This document shows, one piece after another, positions 17,039-26,006 of a DNA stretch of 64,000 bases. Position numbers and translations under genes: made by a program. The stretch is from Pseudomonadota bacterium (GTDB taxonomy: Bacteria > Myxococcota_A > Polyangia > Polyangiales > Polyangiaceae). The DNA lies in the NCBI GenBank assembly GCA_023423895.1, contig JAFAER010000207.1, forward strand, positions 1 through 64,000. Direction: 5' to 3'. The notes beneath the pieces are model-generated. The model was not told the origin of the DNA. It did no database searches and was given only the letters and a program-made list of their open reading frames with translations. Position 1 is the first letter of the stretch. Each line of letters opens with the position of its first letter.

Positions 17039-17055
17039 GGTTTCCAGTGGAAACC
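17039..17055. promoter_or_regulatory. Palindrome GGTTTCCAGTGGAAACC, candidate activator site
   Basis: Perfect 7-bp arms with a 3-base centre. It is about 110 bases upstream of the candidate sigma-54 promoter at 17165, the usual distance for an upstream activating sequence, and about 95 bases upstream of the activator gene itself. It contains the same TTTCCAG motif as the 15205-15240 array. Confidence 0.5.
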
Positions 17056-17164
17056 GACTTTTGGGTTAGCACATGCGCTTCCCGATCGGCGCACCAAGAT
17101 CTCGGTGTGTGCTCGCCGTCGCTCTCCTTAGCGCACGAAAACACGCGCTTCTTCCGAGCGTCCA

Positions 17165-17180
17165 TGGCACGCCGGCTGCT
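17165..17180 (+). promoter_or_regulatory. Candidate sigma-54 promoter before the histidine kinase
   Basis: TGGCACGCCGGCTGCT: an exact TGGCACG -24 element, GG-N10-GC spacing, and one mismatch in the -12 element (CTGCT for TTGCT). It is on the plus strand, 265 bases before the kinase ATG. Confidence 0.45.
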
Positions 17181-17444
17181 CGTGGTCGCACGGGCCCGCG
17201 GCGGATCTCCGCGCGCACGACGATCGCTGAAGTTGCGTGCCGTCCGGAACAGGCGTTCGACGTGCGACCCGAGCGCGCGCGGCGCGGAGCCTGACGACTG
17301 TTCGGTTGGTCTCTCTTGGCGACATGGCCGCCGAGGTCTCTGCCGAAGCCGGCCGGCTCAGAACGAGCAACGCGGAGTGTCGAACGAGACGATCGACACC
17401 ACGTCGGTCGACCCCATCGGGCCTTCTGACCGCAGGAGCACCCC

Positions 17445-18143
17445 ATGACATCACCCAGCCACCGTGCGACTCGCGTCTCCGAGAGCGCTGCCCGTGCGCA
17501 TGAGCAGAAGAACTGCCTGTCGATCATCCTCGCGGTCGCGTCGCTCGTGACACCGGAGCTCTCGAGCGGAGGTCGAGAGCGAATGGAGCGCCTGCGAGCT
17601 GCGGCCCACCGGATCCGGGACCTGCTCAACGCCGACCTCGACGAGTCCGGCGACGGCGTCCGCGAGCTCGATGTCCACACCCTCCTCGAGTCGGTTTGCG
17701 AGAGCCTCCGCGATCGCGCCGAGGCCGCAGGCGTTCGCGTCGTCCTCGAGTGCGGCGGTGGATTCATCCGGGCGCACGAGGGGGAGCTCCGTGAGGCGCT
17801 CTTCAATCTCATTTCGAATGCCGTCGAGGCCACTCCGCCCCGGCGTTCGGTCTTCATCCAGACATCGACCACGGCCGACGGCGACCAGGTCTGGAGCATT
17901 CATGACTCCGGTGCCGGGATGCGGGCCGACGTGCTCGACCAGATCGGAGTCCCGCATCGGTCGTTCCGTCGTGGCGGCTCCGGGCTGGGAGTCGCGCTCG
18001 CCCGCGCCATCGTCAACCGTCACGGCGGATCGCTGCGGTTCGATTCCATCCGAGGGCGCGGGACCACGGTCACGATCCACCTTCCTCGCGCTGGCCACCA
18101 GCCCACCACCTCGGTCGCCTCTTCCGCGGAGGACGACCCGTAG
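17445..18143 (+). CDS. Orphan histidine kinase core without sensor domain
   Basis: 232 residues. A His in HEQKN (H19) sits where the phosphoacceptor is expected, followed by a helical dimerisation stretch. The ATPase domain has an N-box NLISNAVEAT (about 123-132), G1 DSGAGM and G2 GSGLGVALA. No membrane or sensor domain is present, so it must be controlled by a partner or be constitutive. ATG 17445 has AGGAG eight bases upstream. The HdeD-like gene starts 24 bases later on the same strand. No receiver protein is adjacent. Confidence 0.85.
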   Translation: MTSPSHRATRVSESAARAHEQKNCLSIILAVASLVTPELSSGGRERMERLRAAAHRIRDLLNADLDESGDGVRELDVHTLLESVCESLRDRAEAAGVRVVLECGGGFIRAHEGELREALFNLISNAVEATPPRRSVFIQTSTTADGDQVWSIHDSGAGMRADVLDQIGVPHRSFRRGGSGLGVALARAIVNRHGGSLRFDSIRGRGTTVTIHLPRAGHQPTTSVASSAEDDP

Positions 18144-18167
18144 AACGCCTAGTTTTTGGAGGCAGTC

Positions 18168-18749
18168 ATGCAACAGACGACGCTCGAAATCAGACCGACG
18201 CGTGTTCCCAGCTGGTCCTCGCTGCTCTTCCGCGGCATCGCGAGCATCCTGTTCGGCATCATCGCGTTCGCGTGGCCGGGGATCACGGTCAAGGCCCTCG
18301 TCCTCCTCTTCGGCGCGTATGCGTTCGTCGACGGCGTCTCGGCGCTCGCGCTGGCCGTCCAACGTGGCGGTCGACGCCATCGATGGCTCCTCGTTGCCGA
18401 CGGGCTCTTCGGCATCGGAGCGGGCGTCGTGGCGCTGTTCTGGCCCGGGATCACACTGCTGGCGCTCGTCTTCGTCATCGGAATTCGCTTCGTCGTGAGC
18501 GGTGTCGTCGAGATCGCGACGGCTTTCCGGCTGAAAGACGAGCTCGAGGTGCCACTCCTGTACGGCCTCGCGGGCGTCGCCTCGGTCGTTCTCGGGATCC
18601 TCGCGTTCATCGTCCCCGGCATCACCGCACTCGTTCTCGTCACGATGCTTGCGGCGTATGCGCTCGCTTTCGGGATCATGATGCTCGTGGTCGCGGTTCG
18701 CATGAGGCGTCCGCTCCACCGTGCGCCGGGGCGACCGTTGCCCGCATGA
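18168..18749 (+). CDS. HdeD-family (DUF308) membrane protein
   Basis: 193 residues with six predicted membrane helices in three pairs, each carrying the repeated pattern AxFWPGIT: FAWPGITVKALVLLFG, LFWPGITLLALVFVIG and FIVPGITALVLVTML. This is diagnostic for HdeD/DUF308 proteins, linked to acid and envelope stress in enterobacteria. ATG 18168 has GGAGG five bases upstream. Being 24 bases after the kinase, it is likely the same transcript. Confidence 0.88.
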   Translation: MQQTTLEIRPTRVPSWSSLLFRGIASILFGIIAFAWPGITVKALVLLFGAYAFVDGVSALALAVQRGGRRHRWLLVADGLFGIGAGVVALFWPGITLLALVFVIGIRFVVSGVVEIATAFRLKDELEVPLLYGLAGVASVVLGILAFIVPGITALVLVTMLAAYALAFGIMMLVVAVRMRRPLHRAPGRPLPA

Positions 18750-18766
18750 CGCTCCCGCCGCGAGAC

Positions 18767-18790
18767 GAGCCCGCAACACCCGGCGGGCTC
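18767..18790 (+). terminator. Hairpin after the HdeD-like gene
   Basis: Perfect 8-bp arms GAGCCCGC / GCGGGCTC with an 8-base loop, 17 bases after the stop. No T-run. It probably marks the end of the kinase-HdeD transcript. Confidence 0.5.
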
Positions 18791-18975
18791 GCGAGCGACC
18801 ACCGCGGCCGGAGTCCACGACGACGCGTGCTCGCCACAAGTCGGGGCGCGGACCGCTGTTCACGATCCGAATTGATGCCTCACGACGCGCATCGCGCCGC
18901 CCCCGTGACGCGTCGAATGACCACAGCAAAACCCACGAGCAGAACCTCGGTCCAGCGCGCTATGGTGCTTCGAAC

Positions 18976-19503
18976 ATGGTGAAGAAGGCCCTGCTCTCGC
19001 TGTTCGTGGCGTTCGTCCTGTTCACGCTGGCCGGATGTCCTGGGCCTACGTTCGTCGTCCAGCAGTACGGTGGGCCGCAGCGGCCACGAGAGACCATCGG
19101 GACGCTCCGCGTGAACGGTAACGAGCCCGTACGTTTGATGTTCCTCGACGAGCAGGACGTCGCGGCGCCGATCGTCGAGGACGGAAGGCTGCACATCGAG
19201 CTCCTCCCCGGACGGCATACGGTCGTCGTGTCGAATGCGAATGCTCCGAACGAGCGATACGCGCCGGTCTCGTTCCAGGCCGAACCGGGCAAGGTCTATC
19301 GAATCGCGTTCGCGTCAGGACCGAGCGGAAGCGAGGCGCGCATCTTCGAGGTCGATCGCGGGAACGACCGCGCCATTCGCGACGTCACCTCGGCGCCGGC
19401 GGAGCCGCCCGCGGCAGGAGGAGCGGCTCCCCCCGCGCGGTCACCTGCTGCCGACGCGGGGAGCGAGCCGAGTGAACGCCCCGTCGACGGTGATGCCGGC
19501 TGA
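18976..19503 (+). CDS. Putative lipoprotein
   Basis: 175 residues with a classical lipobox (LFTLAGC). The body is a small beta-rich domain: GTLRVNGNEPVRLMFLDEQ, LLPGRHTVVVSN, APVSFQAEPGKVYRIAFASG, resembling PEGA-like or transthyretin-like modules that follow a peptidoglycan-facing lipoprotein anchor. The C-terminus is a Pro/Ala-rich tail. Function unknown. The start ATG 18976 lacks an obvious Shine-Dalgarno. Confidence 0.7.
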   Translation: MVKKALLSLFVAFVLFTLAGCPGPTFVVQQYGGPQRPRETIGTLRVNGNEPVRLMFLDEQDVAAPIVEDGRLHIELLPGRHTVVVSNANAPNERYAPVSFQAEPGKVYRIAFASGPSGSEARIFEVDRGNDRAIRDVTSAPAEPPAAGGAAPPARSPAADAGSEPSERPVDGDAG

Positions 19504-19724
19504 GCTGCACGCAGAGCCGAGGTGACGGTCGAGGCTGCGTCCGCGCGCGCTGGACGTTCGCGCGAATGAGCCGACGAGAGGCGAGCTTTCGGCTCGCTCG
19601 CCGTCGTCCGATGAGACTCAGCCATCATTCGACGGGTCGATCCCGCGGGCGAGAAGCGACCGAGCTCGAGTGATAAAGCGCGCGGGGGTTCACGGACGCT
19701 TGTGACAGATTCCCCCGCGTCGTC

Positions 19725-21524
19725 ATGTCGGCGTCGCTTTATTCCTCGCTCGAGTCCTCGGCCTCTATCGACGTCCCATCCGCGTCGAGAACTCGGCATG
19801 CCCGTGCGTTCCTCGCGCCGCATCGCATGCGGTTGTCGAGCATCCTCGCCATGGGGCTCTTCGCGTCGCTCCTCGGCGCGTGCGAGCCGCTGATCTACAA
19901 GGTCGTGTTCGACGCGTTCGGTGCGGGCGACGTCGGACGCGCGGGCGCCTCGCTCGGCGCCCTCGTCGTGCTGCTCCTCGCTCGCGAAGCGGGCATGAGC
20001 CTCCTCGACTGGATGGTCTGGCGCGTGCGCATCGCGATCAACTTCGACATGCTCGCGCAGACGATCGACCGTCTTCATTCGTTGCCGCTCTCCCATCATC
20101 GCGAGGAGAACGTCGGCGCCGTGATGACGAAGATCGAGCGCGGGATCAGCGGCGTCCTGGGCGCGTTCTCGGATGTCGCTTTCCAGCTCGTGCCTTCGTT
20201 CGTGTATCTGCTCGCGTCGGCGGTCTTCATGTGGCGCCTCGAGTGGCGGCTCGCGCTCGTGGTGATCGCGTTTGCGCCGATCCCCGCGATCGTCGGGGCT
20301 CGTGCCTCGAAGGAGCAGATGGCGCGGGAGCGCGAGCTCATGGGACGGTGGACGCGTCTCTTCGCGCGGCTCAACGAAATGCTCGCAGGGATCGCCGTCG
20401 TGAAGAGCTTCGTCCGTGAAGAGGAAGAGAAGCGGCGCTTTCTCGGCGGTGTCGCCGAGGCGAACGCCACCGTCGTCAGAGGCGTTGGAACGGACGCGAA
20501 GACCGCGGCCTGCAAGCAGGCGGCCATGGCGCTCGCTCGCGTCGCGGCCATCGCCGCGGGCGGCGTGCTCGTCCTCCGTCACGAGATCACGCTCGGGACG
20601 CTCGTTGCCTTTCTCGGCTACATCGGCGGCGTGTTCCAGCCCGTTCACGCCTTGACTGGCGTGTATCAGACGCTCCGAAAGGGGATCGTGTCGATGGACG
20701 TCGTGGCGTCGCTTCTCGACGCCGAAGACACCGTGGGCGATCGCCCGCACGCCCGGGACGTAGGGCGCGTGATGGGCCACGTTCAGTTCGACGACGTCGA
20801 GTTCGAGTACCGCCCCGGGGTCGGCGTGTTGCGCGGCATCGATCTCGACGTGCGCGTCGGCGAGACGGTGGCGCTCGTCGGCGCCAGCGGGGCAGGGAAG
20901 AGCACGCTGCTCGCCTTGCTGCAGCGCCTGTACGAGCCGACACGCGGGCGCATCGTCGTCGACGGGATCGACATCCGAGACCTGAAGCAGAAGTCGCTCC
21001 GCCGGCAGATCGGCGTCGTCCTCCAGGAAGGCGTCCTCTTCGACGACTCGATCCGGGACAACATCCGCTTCGGACGTCCGGACGCGACCGACGAAGACGT
21101 CGAGACGGCGGCCCGCGCCGCAAACGCGGACGAGTTCATCCGCCGCTTGCCGAACGGCTACGAGACGAAGGTCGGCGAGCGCGGCTGCAAGCTGTCGGGT
21201 GGCGAGCGCCAGCGCATCGCGATCGCTCGCGCGCTTCTGAAGGACGCGCCCATCCTCCTGCTCGACGAGGCGACGAGCGCGCTCGATGCTCGAAGCGAGG
21301 ACGCCGTTCGCGACGCGCTCCAGCGTCTCCGCCGTGGAAGGACCACCTTCGTGGTCGCTCACCGTCTCTCGACGGTCACGGAGGCGGACCGTATCGTCGT
21401 CCTCGACGGCGGAAGGATCGTCGAGACGGGGACACACGAACGCCTGATGCGCGCAGGCGGACCCTATGCGGCCCTCGTCGCGAGCCAGACGAGGAGCCTC
21501 GTGCTCCCCGCGCGCGTTGCCTGA
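19725..21524 (+). CDS. ABC exporter, fused permease-ATPase
   Basis: 599 residues of type IV (MsbA/LmrA-like) exporter layout: six membrane helices over residues 38-310, then an ATPase with Walker A GASGAGKS (386-393), Q-loop VVLQEGVLF, signature LSGGERQR, Walker B ILLLDEATSALD and the H-loop AHRLSTV. It functions as a homodimer, or as half of a heterodimer; the substrate (lipid, peptide or drug) is not readable. ATG 19725 has no clear ribosome site, and ATG 19827 is an alternative that would shorten the N-terminus to the first helix. No partner half-transporter is nearby. Confidence 0.9.
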   Translation: MSASLYSSLESSASIDVPSASRTRHARAFLAPHRMRLSSILAMGLFASLLGACEPLIYKVVFDAFGAGDVGRAGASLGALVVLLLAREAGMSLLDWMVWRVRIAINFDMLAQTIDRLHSLPLSHHREENVGAVMTKIERGISGVLGAFSDVAFQLVPSFVYLLASAVFMWRLEWRLALVVIAFAPIPAIVGARASKEQMARERELMGRWTRLFARLNEMLAGIAVVKSFVREEEEKRRFLGGVAEANATVVRGVGTDAKTAACKQAAMALARVAAIAAGGVLVLRHEITLGTLVAFLGYIGGVFQPVHALTGVYQTLRKGIVSMDVVASLLDAEDTVGDRPHARDVGRVMGHVQFDDVEFEYRPGVGVLRGIDLDVRVGETVALVGASGAGKSTLLALLQRLYEPTRGRIVVDGIDIRDLKQKSLRRQIGVVLQEGVLFDDSIRDNIRFGRPDATDEDVETAARAANADEFIRRLPNGYETKVGERGCKLSGGERQRIAIARALLKDAPILLLDEATSALDARSEDAVRDALQRLRRGRTTFVVAHRLSTVTEADRIVVLDGGRIVETGTHERLMRAGGPYAALVASQTRSLVLPARVA

Positions 21525-21548
21525 GCCGACGGACTCGCGTCGTGAAGC

Positions 21549-23282
21549 TCATTCGTGAGAGACGCGCCCCGCAGCGTGCCGCGTGAACGGCGGGATGCGC
21601 AGCACGAGCACGTCGTCTGTTGTTGCGGTGACGTGCTCCGGACTCGCGAGCGGCTCGCCGGTGGTGTCGTCGATCCACGACACGCGGTAGCTCGCGCCGC
21701 GCGGCGCGGCGATCGCGAGCGAGGCTCCGGTGAGACGTTCCCCGAAGCCGTCCTTCGGAGCGAGCACCCAGACGGCCCGGTCGGTCTTGTCTTCGGTCGC
21801 GAGCGACCACGCTCGCATGCGCCGCGGTCCAACGACGCGCACGTCCTCCACCGGCCCGTAAGCCTTGCGCGGGTCGAGCGTGCGCAAGAACGTCGATAGC
21901 ACCTTGAAGTGCCGCGCGCGCTCCGGCGTCATCGGCTCGTCCGAGTCGATCTCGAACGGCGGAGCGCTATGCGCCAGCGCGCCGGCGCCGGACATCGCGA
22001 GTGACCAGATGCCGACGTGCGTGTGCTCGTACGACGACTTGTCTTCCCCGCCGTAGCCGAACTCTCCGCAGAACACGGGCTTGTCGTAGCTCCACGTCTC
22101 GCGGACCTTTCGCGTCATCGCGTCGCCCAGCGCGTGCGGGTCGTAGACCTCCTTGCCGTAGAGGTGCCACTGGACCGTGTCGTTCAGCGGGCTCGCGTAC
22201 CAAGGGCGCTCGTCGCCATCGAGATTCCAGTGGAGCCCGACCGGGCCGGCGGTCACGAGGTGACCGTACGGATCGAACGAGCGCCACGCTTTGCTCATGT
22301 GCTCCGCCCAGGGGATCCAGACGCTTTCGGCGATCGGGCCGTCCCACTCGGGCTCGTTCAACAGGTCGAGCGCGAGGAGGCGAGGCGACGAGCCCCATCG
22401 ATCGGCGATGTACCGGAGCTTCCGAATCGCTGCTGGGCGGAGCGCCGGGTCGAGGAAGAAGTCCTTGGGAGCTTTCGCGGGGCCGCCGCGTGCCGTGCTG
22501 TACGGATTGTCTTCCCAGCTCCGCCAGGTCTCCGGCGCAGGCGTGAATCCGATCGAATACGCGACGAGCACCACGTCCACGTTGGCGGCCTCGGCGGCGT
22601 CGAAGATCGTGTCGAACGCCTCGGCCGTTCGCTCGTCGAACCGACCCGGTGCGCGCTCCAGACAGCCGATCTGATAGCCCCCTGGCGTCGACTCGGACTC
22701 GCAGTCGGCGAAGATGAACACGCGGAGCGTCGACATGCCGTACGCGGCCATGCGCTCGATGTACGTCCGAGCATCGGTGTTCTCGTGGTTCCACGTCGGG
22801 TCGTAGACGTTGATCCGGTTCTCTCCGAGAATGAACGCCGTCGTTCCGTCTTCGTAGACGAGCCGGTGATGATGTGTCGTGTCGACGCGGACGAAGCCGC
22901 GGCTCGTCGCTGGTGAGACGTCGAGCTCCCCGCGCTCGACCTCGGATGCACCCTCGCCGGCGCGGATCGACCATCGATGCACGCCCGGCTCTCGCGGGGT
23001 GTAGCGGACCTTGAAGTGACCACGTGAAGGAAAGCCGCCGACCTTGATCACCTTCCCGGACGGCGCGGTGAAGCGGGCGTCGATGACGACGTCATCGGGA
23101 TCGCGACCGCCCGTCGCCGCATCGAACGTGACCTCGTACCGCGTGTTGACGAAGCCTTTCGCACGCGCCGGTCCGGCCGCCTTCTCCGGTGTCGTCGAGC
23201 GCTGGACGGATGGGCGGCCGTTGCAGGCGGTCCCCACGACGACGCTCGCCGCGAGGGCCCACGGTACGAGAGAGGACCGCAT
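21549..23282 (-). CDS. Secreted glycoside hydrolase with DUF5060 domain
   Basis: 577-residue lipoprotein (VVGTAC, lipid Cys20). An N-terminal DUF5060 beta-sandwich (RYEVTFDA ... HFKVRYTPREPGVHRWSI, 45-120) precedes a TIM barrel. The acid/base candidate is E310 (LLNEPEW) and the nucleophile candidate E407 (CGEFGYG), placing it in clan GH-A, near GH5/GH140-like enzymes. A C-terminal beta domain follows. It likely cleaves a plant, algal or microbial polysaccharide at the cell surface; the sugar cannot be named. It stands alone with no other carbohydrate genes. Confidence 0.83.
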   Translation of the reverse strand: MRSSLVPWALAASVVVGTACNGRPSVQRSTTPEKAAGPARAKGFVNTRYEVTFDAATGGRDPDDVVIDARFTAPSGKVIKVGGFPSRGHFKVRYTPREPGVHRWSIRAGEGASEVERGELDVSPATSRGFVRVDTTHHHRLVYEDGTTAFILGENRINVYDPTWNHENTDARTYIERMAAYGMSTLRVFIFADCESESTPGGYQIGCLERAPGRFDERTAEAFDTIFDAAEAANVDVVLVAYSIGFTPAPETWRSWEDNPYSTARGGPAKAPKDFFLDPALRPAAIRKLRYIADRWGSSPRLLALDLLNEPEWDGPIAESVWIPWAEHMSKAWRSFDPYGHLVTAGPVGLHWNLDGDERPWYASPLNDTVQWHLYGKEVYDPHALGDAMTRKVRETWSYDKPVFCGEFGYGGEDKSSYEHTHVGIWSLAMSGAGALAHSAPPFEIDSDEPMTPERARHFKVLSTFLRTLDPRKAYGPVEDVRVVGPRRMRAWSLATEDKTDRAVWVLAPKDGFGERLTGASLAIAAPRGASYRVSWIDDTTGEPLASPEHVTATTDDVLVLRIPPFTRHAAGRVSHE

Positions 23283-23386
23283 CCCGCGCTTCGAAGCAAT
23301 CGTTGCGCCGCTTCGTGGCGAGACGGCCGCGGCGGTATGCGCGACGCCAGCGACGCGCGGCGGCCAAAGCTGCCCCGCGAGTGACG

Positions 23387-24664
23387 TCAGCGCTCGGTCG
23401 CGGCGGAGCGCGCAGCGTTCACGGCATCTGCGTGGATGGCGACGAACGACGCGATGACGTCCGCGATCGCTCGAAGCTTGTCCCCGGCGCGACCGGGGAT
23501 CCGTGCGAGAACGGCCGTTCCGAGCGCGCGGTCCTCGCGGCCGTCAGCGACGGTCTCGCAGAAGTGCGCCAGCGTTCCCACGCTGCCGTGCGCGATGTCC
23601 CTCGCCACGTGCCGCAGATCGAGATGCGCCGCGGGAAGCCATCCGCCTGTCGCCGCAAAGAGGTTCGTCTCGTAGCGACCCCAGGAGCAGATGACGTCGG
23701 TATCGCGAGCGAACGCGCGCCAGCGTGCACGAAGCTCCTCGGGCGTACCTCCCGCGCGGAGCGTAGCTTCATCGAGCCGCGTGTGGCCCGTCGTTCCCGG
23801 CGCGATGGTGCGCCGCGGCGCGACCACGAAGTCGAGCGTCTCTCCCGTTGCCGGACGATACGCCACCCACTGGACCAGCTCGTCGCGGAGGTCCGGGTTC
23901 TGCGCGCGGACCGCATAGGGCCAGGCGTTGGCCTCTGCGGCGACACACACGACGTCCTCGAGACGTTCGCTGAGCACGCGGGGGACACGCATCCGCCGAA
24001 CGCGCGCGCGGCGCTTGGCATGGCGGCTCGCGGTGCCACGAAAGCGCTCTTCGCAAGCGAGCTGGAAGTCGATCATGGCGCGGAACGGAGCGAGGAGGGT
24101 GGCGAAGCGAGCCGCATCACCCTCGAGCGCCGTCAGCGCATGGACCAGCGCCTCGATTGTCGCGACCGACGCGTCGTCCGGCTCCTTTCGGATGCGGTAT
24201 TCGCTCGGCTGCGGCGGTACGAACGCGTAGCGCGGCAGCGCCGCGAGCACCGGGTTGGTTCGCACCACCTTCTTGGTCTGCGACCAGGTCCCGTCGACGA
24301 CGACGAGCGTGACCGGACCGGGCGGGGGCGACTTCGTGATGTCGATCGCGCCTTCGCCCGGATAGAGCAGGATCGGCGGGCGTGCGGGATCGGAGAGGGC
24401 AGCGGCAAGCGCGGTCGAGCGGCTCCAGTCGATGCCGACGTGGAGCTCGGAGTTCGTCAGGCACAGGCTGGCCATGTGCGCGGTCCCGATCGCGACGTAG
24501 CGCTCGCGCGGGTGCTGCAGGAGCACGAGGCGCGTGCGGGTATCGACGGGCGTGATGTGCGCGCAATAGCAGCCTTCGGCCGGACGACGGCAGCGCTCGC
24601 AGACGGCGCGGCCCTCGTGAAGACGGTGTCGCTGGCGGTTCTGCTCGACCTCACTGCCCAACAT
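23387..24664 (-). CDS. DTW-domain protein fused to a degenerate DnaQ-like domain
   Basis: 425 residues. The N-terminal half is a DTW (TapT/TuaA) domain: cysteines C22, C25, C32 and C34, the signature DGTW at 124-127, and YRIRKEPDDAS at about 156-166. DTW enzymes transfer a 3-amino-3-carboxypropyl group from SAM to tRNA uridine. The second half (about 235-400) reads like a DnaQ/RNase-H-type exonuclease: VVCVAAEANAW, TGETLDFVVAP, IAPGTTGHTRLDEATL, CSWGRYETNLF and LDLRHVARD. The first catalytic Asp is replaced by Ala (AAE), so nuclease activity is doubtful. It is 53 bases downstream of the SDR gene and may be co-transcribed. Confidence 0.8.
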   Translation of the reverse strand: MLGSEVEQNRQRHRLHEGRAVCERCRRPAEGCYCAHITPVDTRTRLVLLQHPRERYVAIGTAHMASLCLTNSELHVGIDWSRSTALAAALSDPARPPILLYPGEGAIDITKSPPPGPVTLVVVDGTWSQTKKVVRTNPVLAALPRYAFVPPQPSEYRIRKEPDDASVATIEALVHALTALEGDAARFATLLAPFRAMIDFQLACEERFRGTASRHAKRRARVRRMRVPRVLSERLEDVVCVAAEANAWPYAVRAQNPDLRDELVQWVAYRPATGETLDFVVAPRRTIAPGTTGHTRLDEATLRAGGTPEELRARWRAFARDTDVICSWGRYETNLFAATGGWLPAAHLDLRHVARDIAHGSVGTLAHFCETVADGREDRALGTAVLARIPGRAGDKLRAIADVIASFVAIHADAVNAARSAATER

Positions 24665-24717
24665 TGCGGCGCATCATAGCGAAACGCGCGTCGCATTGTC
24701 GCGTCGGTCGGCAGCCG

Positions 24718-25668
24718 TCACTCCTCCGCGATCACGGCCGGGATGAGCGGCGGCGCGGGCTTCGACGGGAAGAGCTCCATCACGCTCTTCCGTCCGCTCC
24801 GCCAACCGGCGTCGTCCTCGTAAGGTGGAAGCGTGTCCGGAATGTTGCCCGGGATCTTCGGCGCGGAGCCGCTACCGAGGTGCGTACGCGCGACGACCTT
24901 GGGTTGTACGCGCTCGAACAACGACGGCGCCAACAGGTGGAGCAGCGAGAGGACGAAGGGCGTACCGCCGACGAGGACCTCCCGGCGCGGCCGCTCCGCG
25001 CAGCGGACGATCGCTCGTGCGACCCGCTCCACGGAGTAGATCGGCGGCATCACCTTCATCTCGCGCCCCGTGTAGTTTGCGGCATGGTCGAACAGCGGCG
25101 TATCCACGCTCGCTGGCGCGACGATGCATGCATCGATTTTGGTTCCCACGAGCTCCTGTCGGAGCGCCGCGTTCATGGCGTGGATCGCGTGCTTGCTCGC
25201 GCAATACGCCGACGCTTGCGCATACGGGACCTTGCCCGCCACGGAACCGACGGAGATGAGCGTGCCGGAGCCCTGCTTGCGGAACTGAGTGACGGCTGCC
25301 TTGGCACCGTGGAAGTACCCCATCACGTTCGTTTCGAGCAGTCCGCGCACGAGCTCCGAGGGGACCTGGTCGAGATTCCCCATCATGTACGTCGCTGCGT
25401 CGTTCACCCAGACGTCGATCCGGCCGAATCGTGCGACGGCGGCGTCACGAAGCGCGAGGACCTGCGACTCGTCACGTACGTCCGTCGGGACGGCGATCGC
25501 CTCGCTACCCAGCTCGATGCAGCGGCGCGTGACGTCCTGGAGCGCACCAGACGAGCGTGCGGCGAGTACGAGCTTCGCGCGCCGTCGCGCGAACATCTTC
25601 GCGGCGACACGCCCGATGCCGCTCGACGCTCCCGTGAGCACCACGACCGCTCCCTCGAGGTTCTTCAT
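24718..25668 (-). CDS. Short-chain dehydrogenase/reductase
   Basis: 316 residues. Nucleotide-binding motif TGASSGIG (about 12-19), NDAAT in place of NNAG, and catalytic SAYCASKHA (Y and K intact) mark a classical SDR. A C-terminal extension of about 70 residues (GNIPDTLPPYED) is longer than usual; such extended SDRs often act on lipids. ATG 25668 is preceded by GGAGGAGGAGCG. The substrate is not readable. Confidence 0.92.
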   Translation of the reverse strand: MKNLEGAVVVLTGASSGIGRVAAKMFARRRAKLVLAARSSGALQDVTRRCIELGSEAIAVPTDVRDESQVLALRDAAVARFGRIDVWVNDAATYMMGNLDQVPSELVRGLLETNVMGYFHGAKAAVTQFRKQGSGTLISVGSVAGKVPYAQASAYCASKHAIHAMNAALRQELVGTKIDACIVAPASVDTPLFDHAANYTGREMKVMPPIYSVERVARAIVRCAERPRREVLVGGTPFVLSLLHLLAPSLFERVQPKVVARTHLGSGSAPKIPGNIPDTLPPYEDDAGWRSGRKSVMELFPSKPAPPLIPAVIAEE

Positions 25669-26006
25669 CGCTCCTCCTCCGCTCGCACGTTTGCGAGGAC
25701 GCGCGATCGTGCAACCGTCGAGCCCATCGTCCGGGCGGGCAGGCATGCGTGCCGTGATGCGATGCGACGCGCTGCGTGTGGCGACGGGCTACGCTGGGCC
25801 GAGCGCGCGCGCCCGCGGTGCGACGCGTGGAAGAACGAGCGGTCTCGGCGCGGGGAGCCGCCTTCCTCGGGCACCGCCGAAAGCTCGGCGCGCGCACGCT
25901 CTGTCCGCGCTGCGGCGTGAGGCTCGAATCCTTCGTCCTTGGTGGCCGCACGACCAAGACGCGATGTCAGGCGGCCGCGGTGCGGAGCGCCGTCCGCGCA
26001 AATCCA
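25669..26006. other. 338-base interval between SDR and receiver-kinase genes
   Basis: No complete gene is seen. The plus strand carries a decayed Fpg-type zinc finger (listed separately). The SDR promoter must lie at the left side, but I cannot identify it. Confidence 0.5.
25776..25970 (+). pseudogene. Relic of an Fpg/Nei-type zinc finger
   Basis: In the plus frame from 25776 the peptide near 25900-25970 reads LCPRCGVRLESFVLGGRTT and ends in CQ. This matches the C-terminal zinc finger of Fpg/Nei DNA glycosylases (CPRC ... GGRTT ... CP.CQ), but the third cysteine is missing, apparently by loss of two residues. Nothing upstream resembles the rest of a glycosylase, and the frame runs on into the antisense of the kinase gene. 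It is best read as the remnant of a glycosylase gene or a fragment left by rearrangement. Confidence 0.4.

Larger units (their letters stand above)
16945..17444. other. 500-base divergent regulatory region
   Basis: Between the sigma-54 activator and the orphan histidine kinase. It contains a 17-bp palindrome (17039-17055) and a candidate sigma-54 promoter (17165-17180) pointing at the kinase. The open frames here are extensions of noise frames, and I see no convincing gene. Confidence 0.55.

Noticed and set aside
19296..21437. A 713-residue minus-strand frame opposite the ABC exporter
   Set aside because: Antisense of a well-supported ABC transporter; composition is typical of GC-driven noise.
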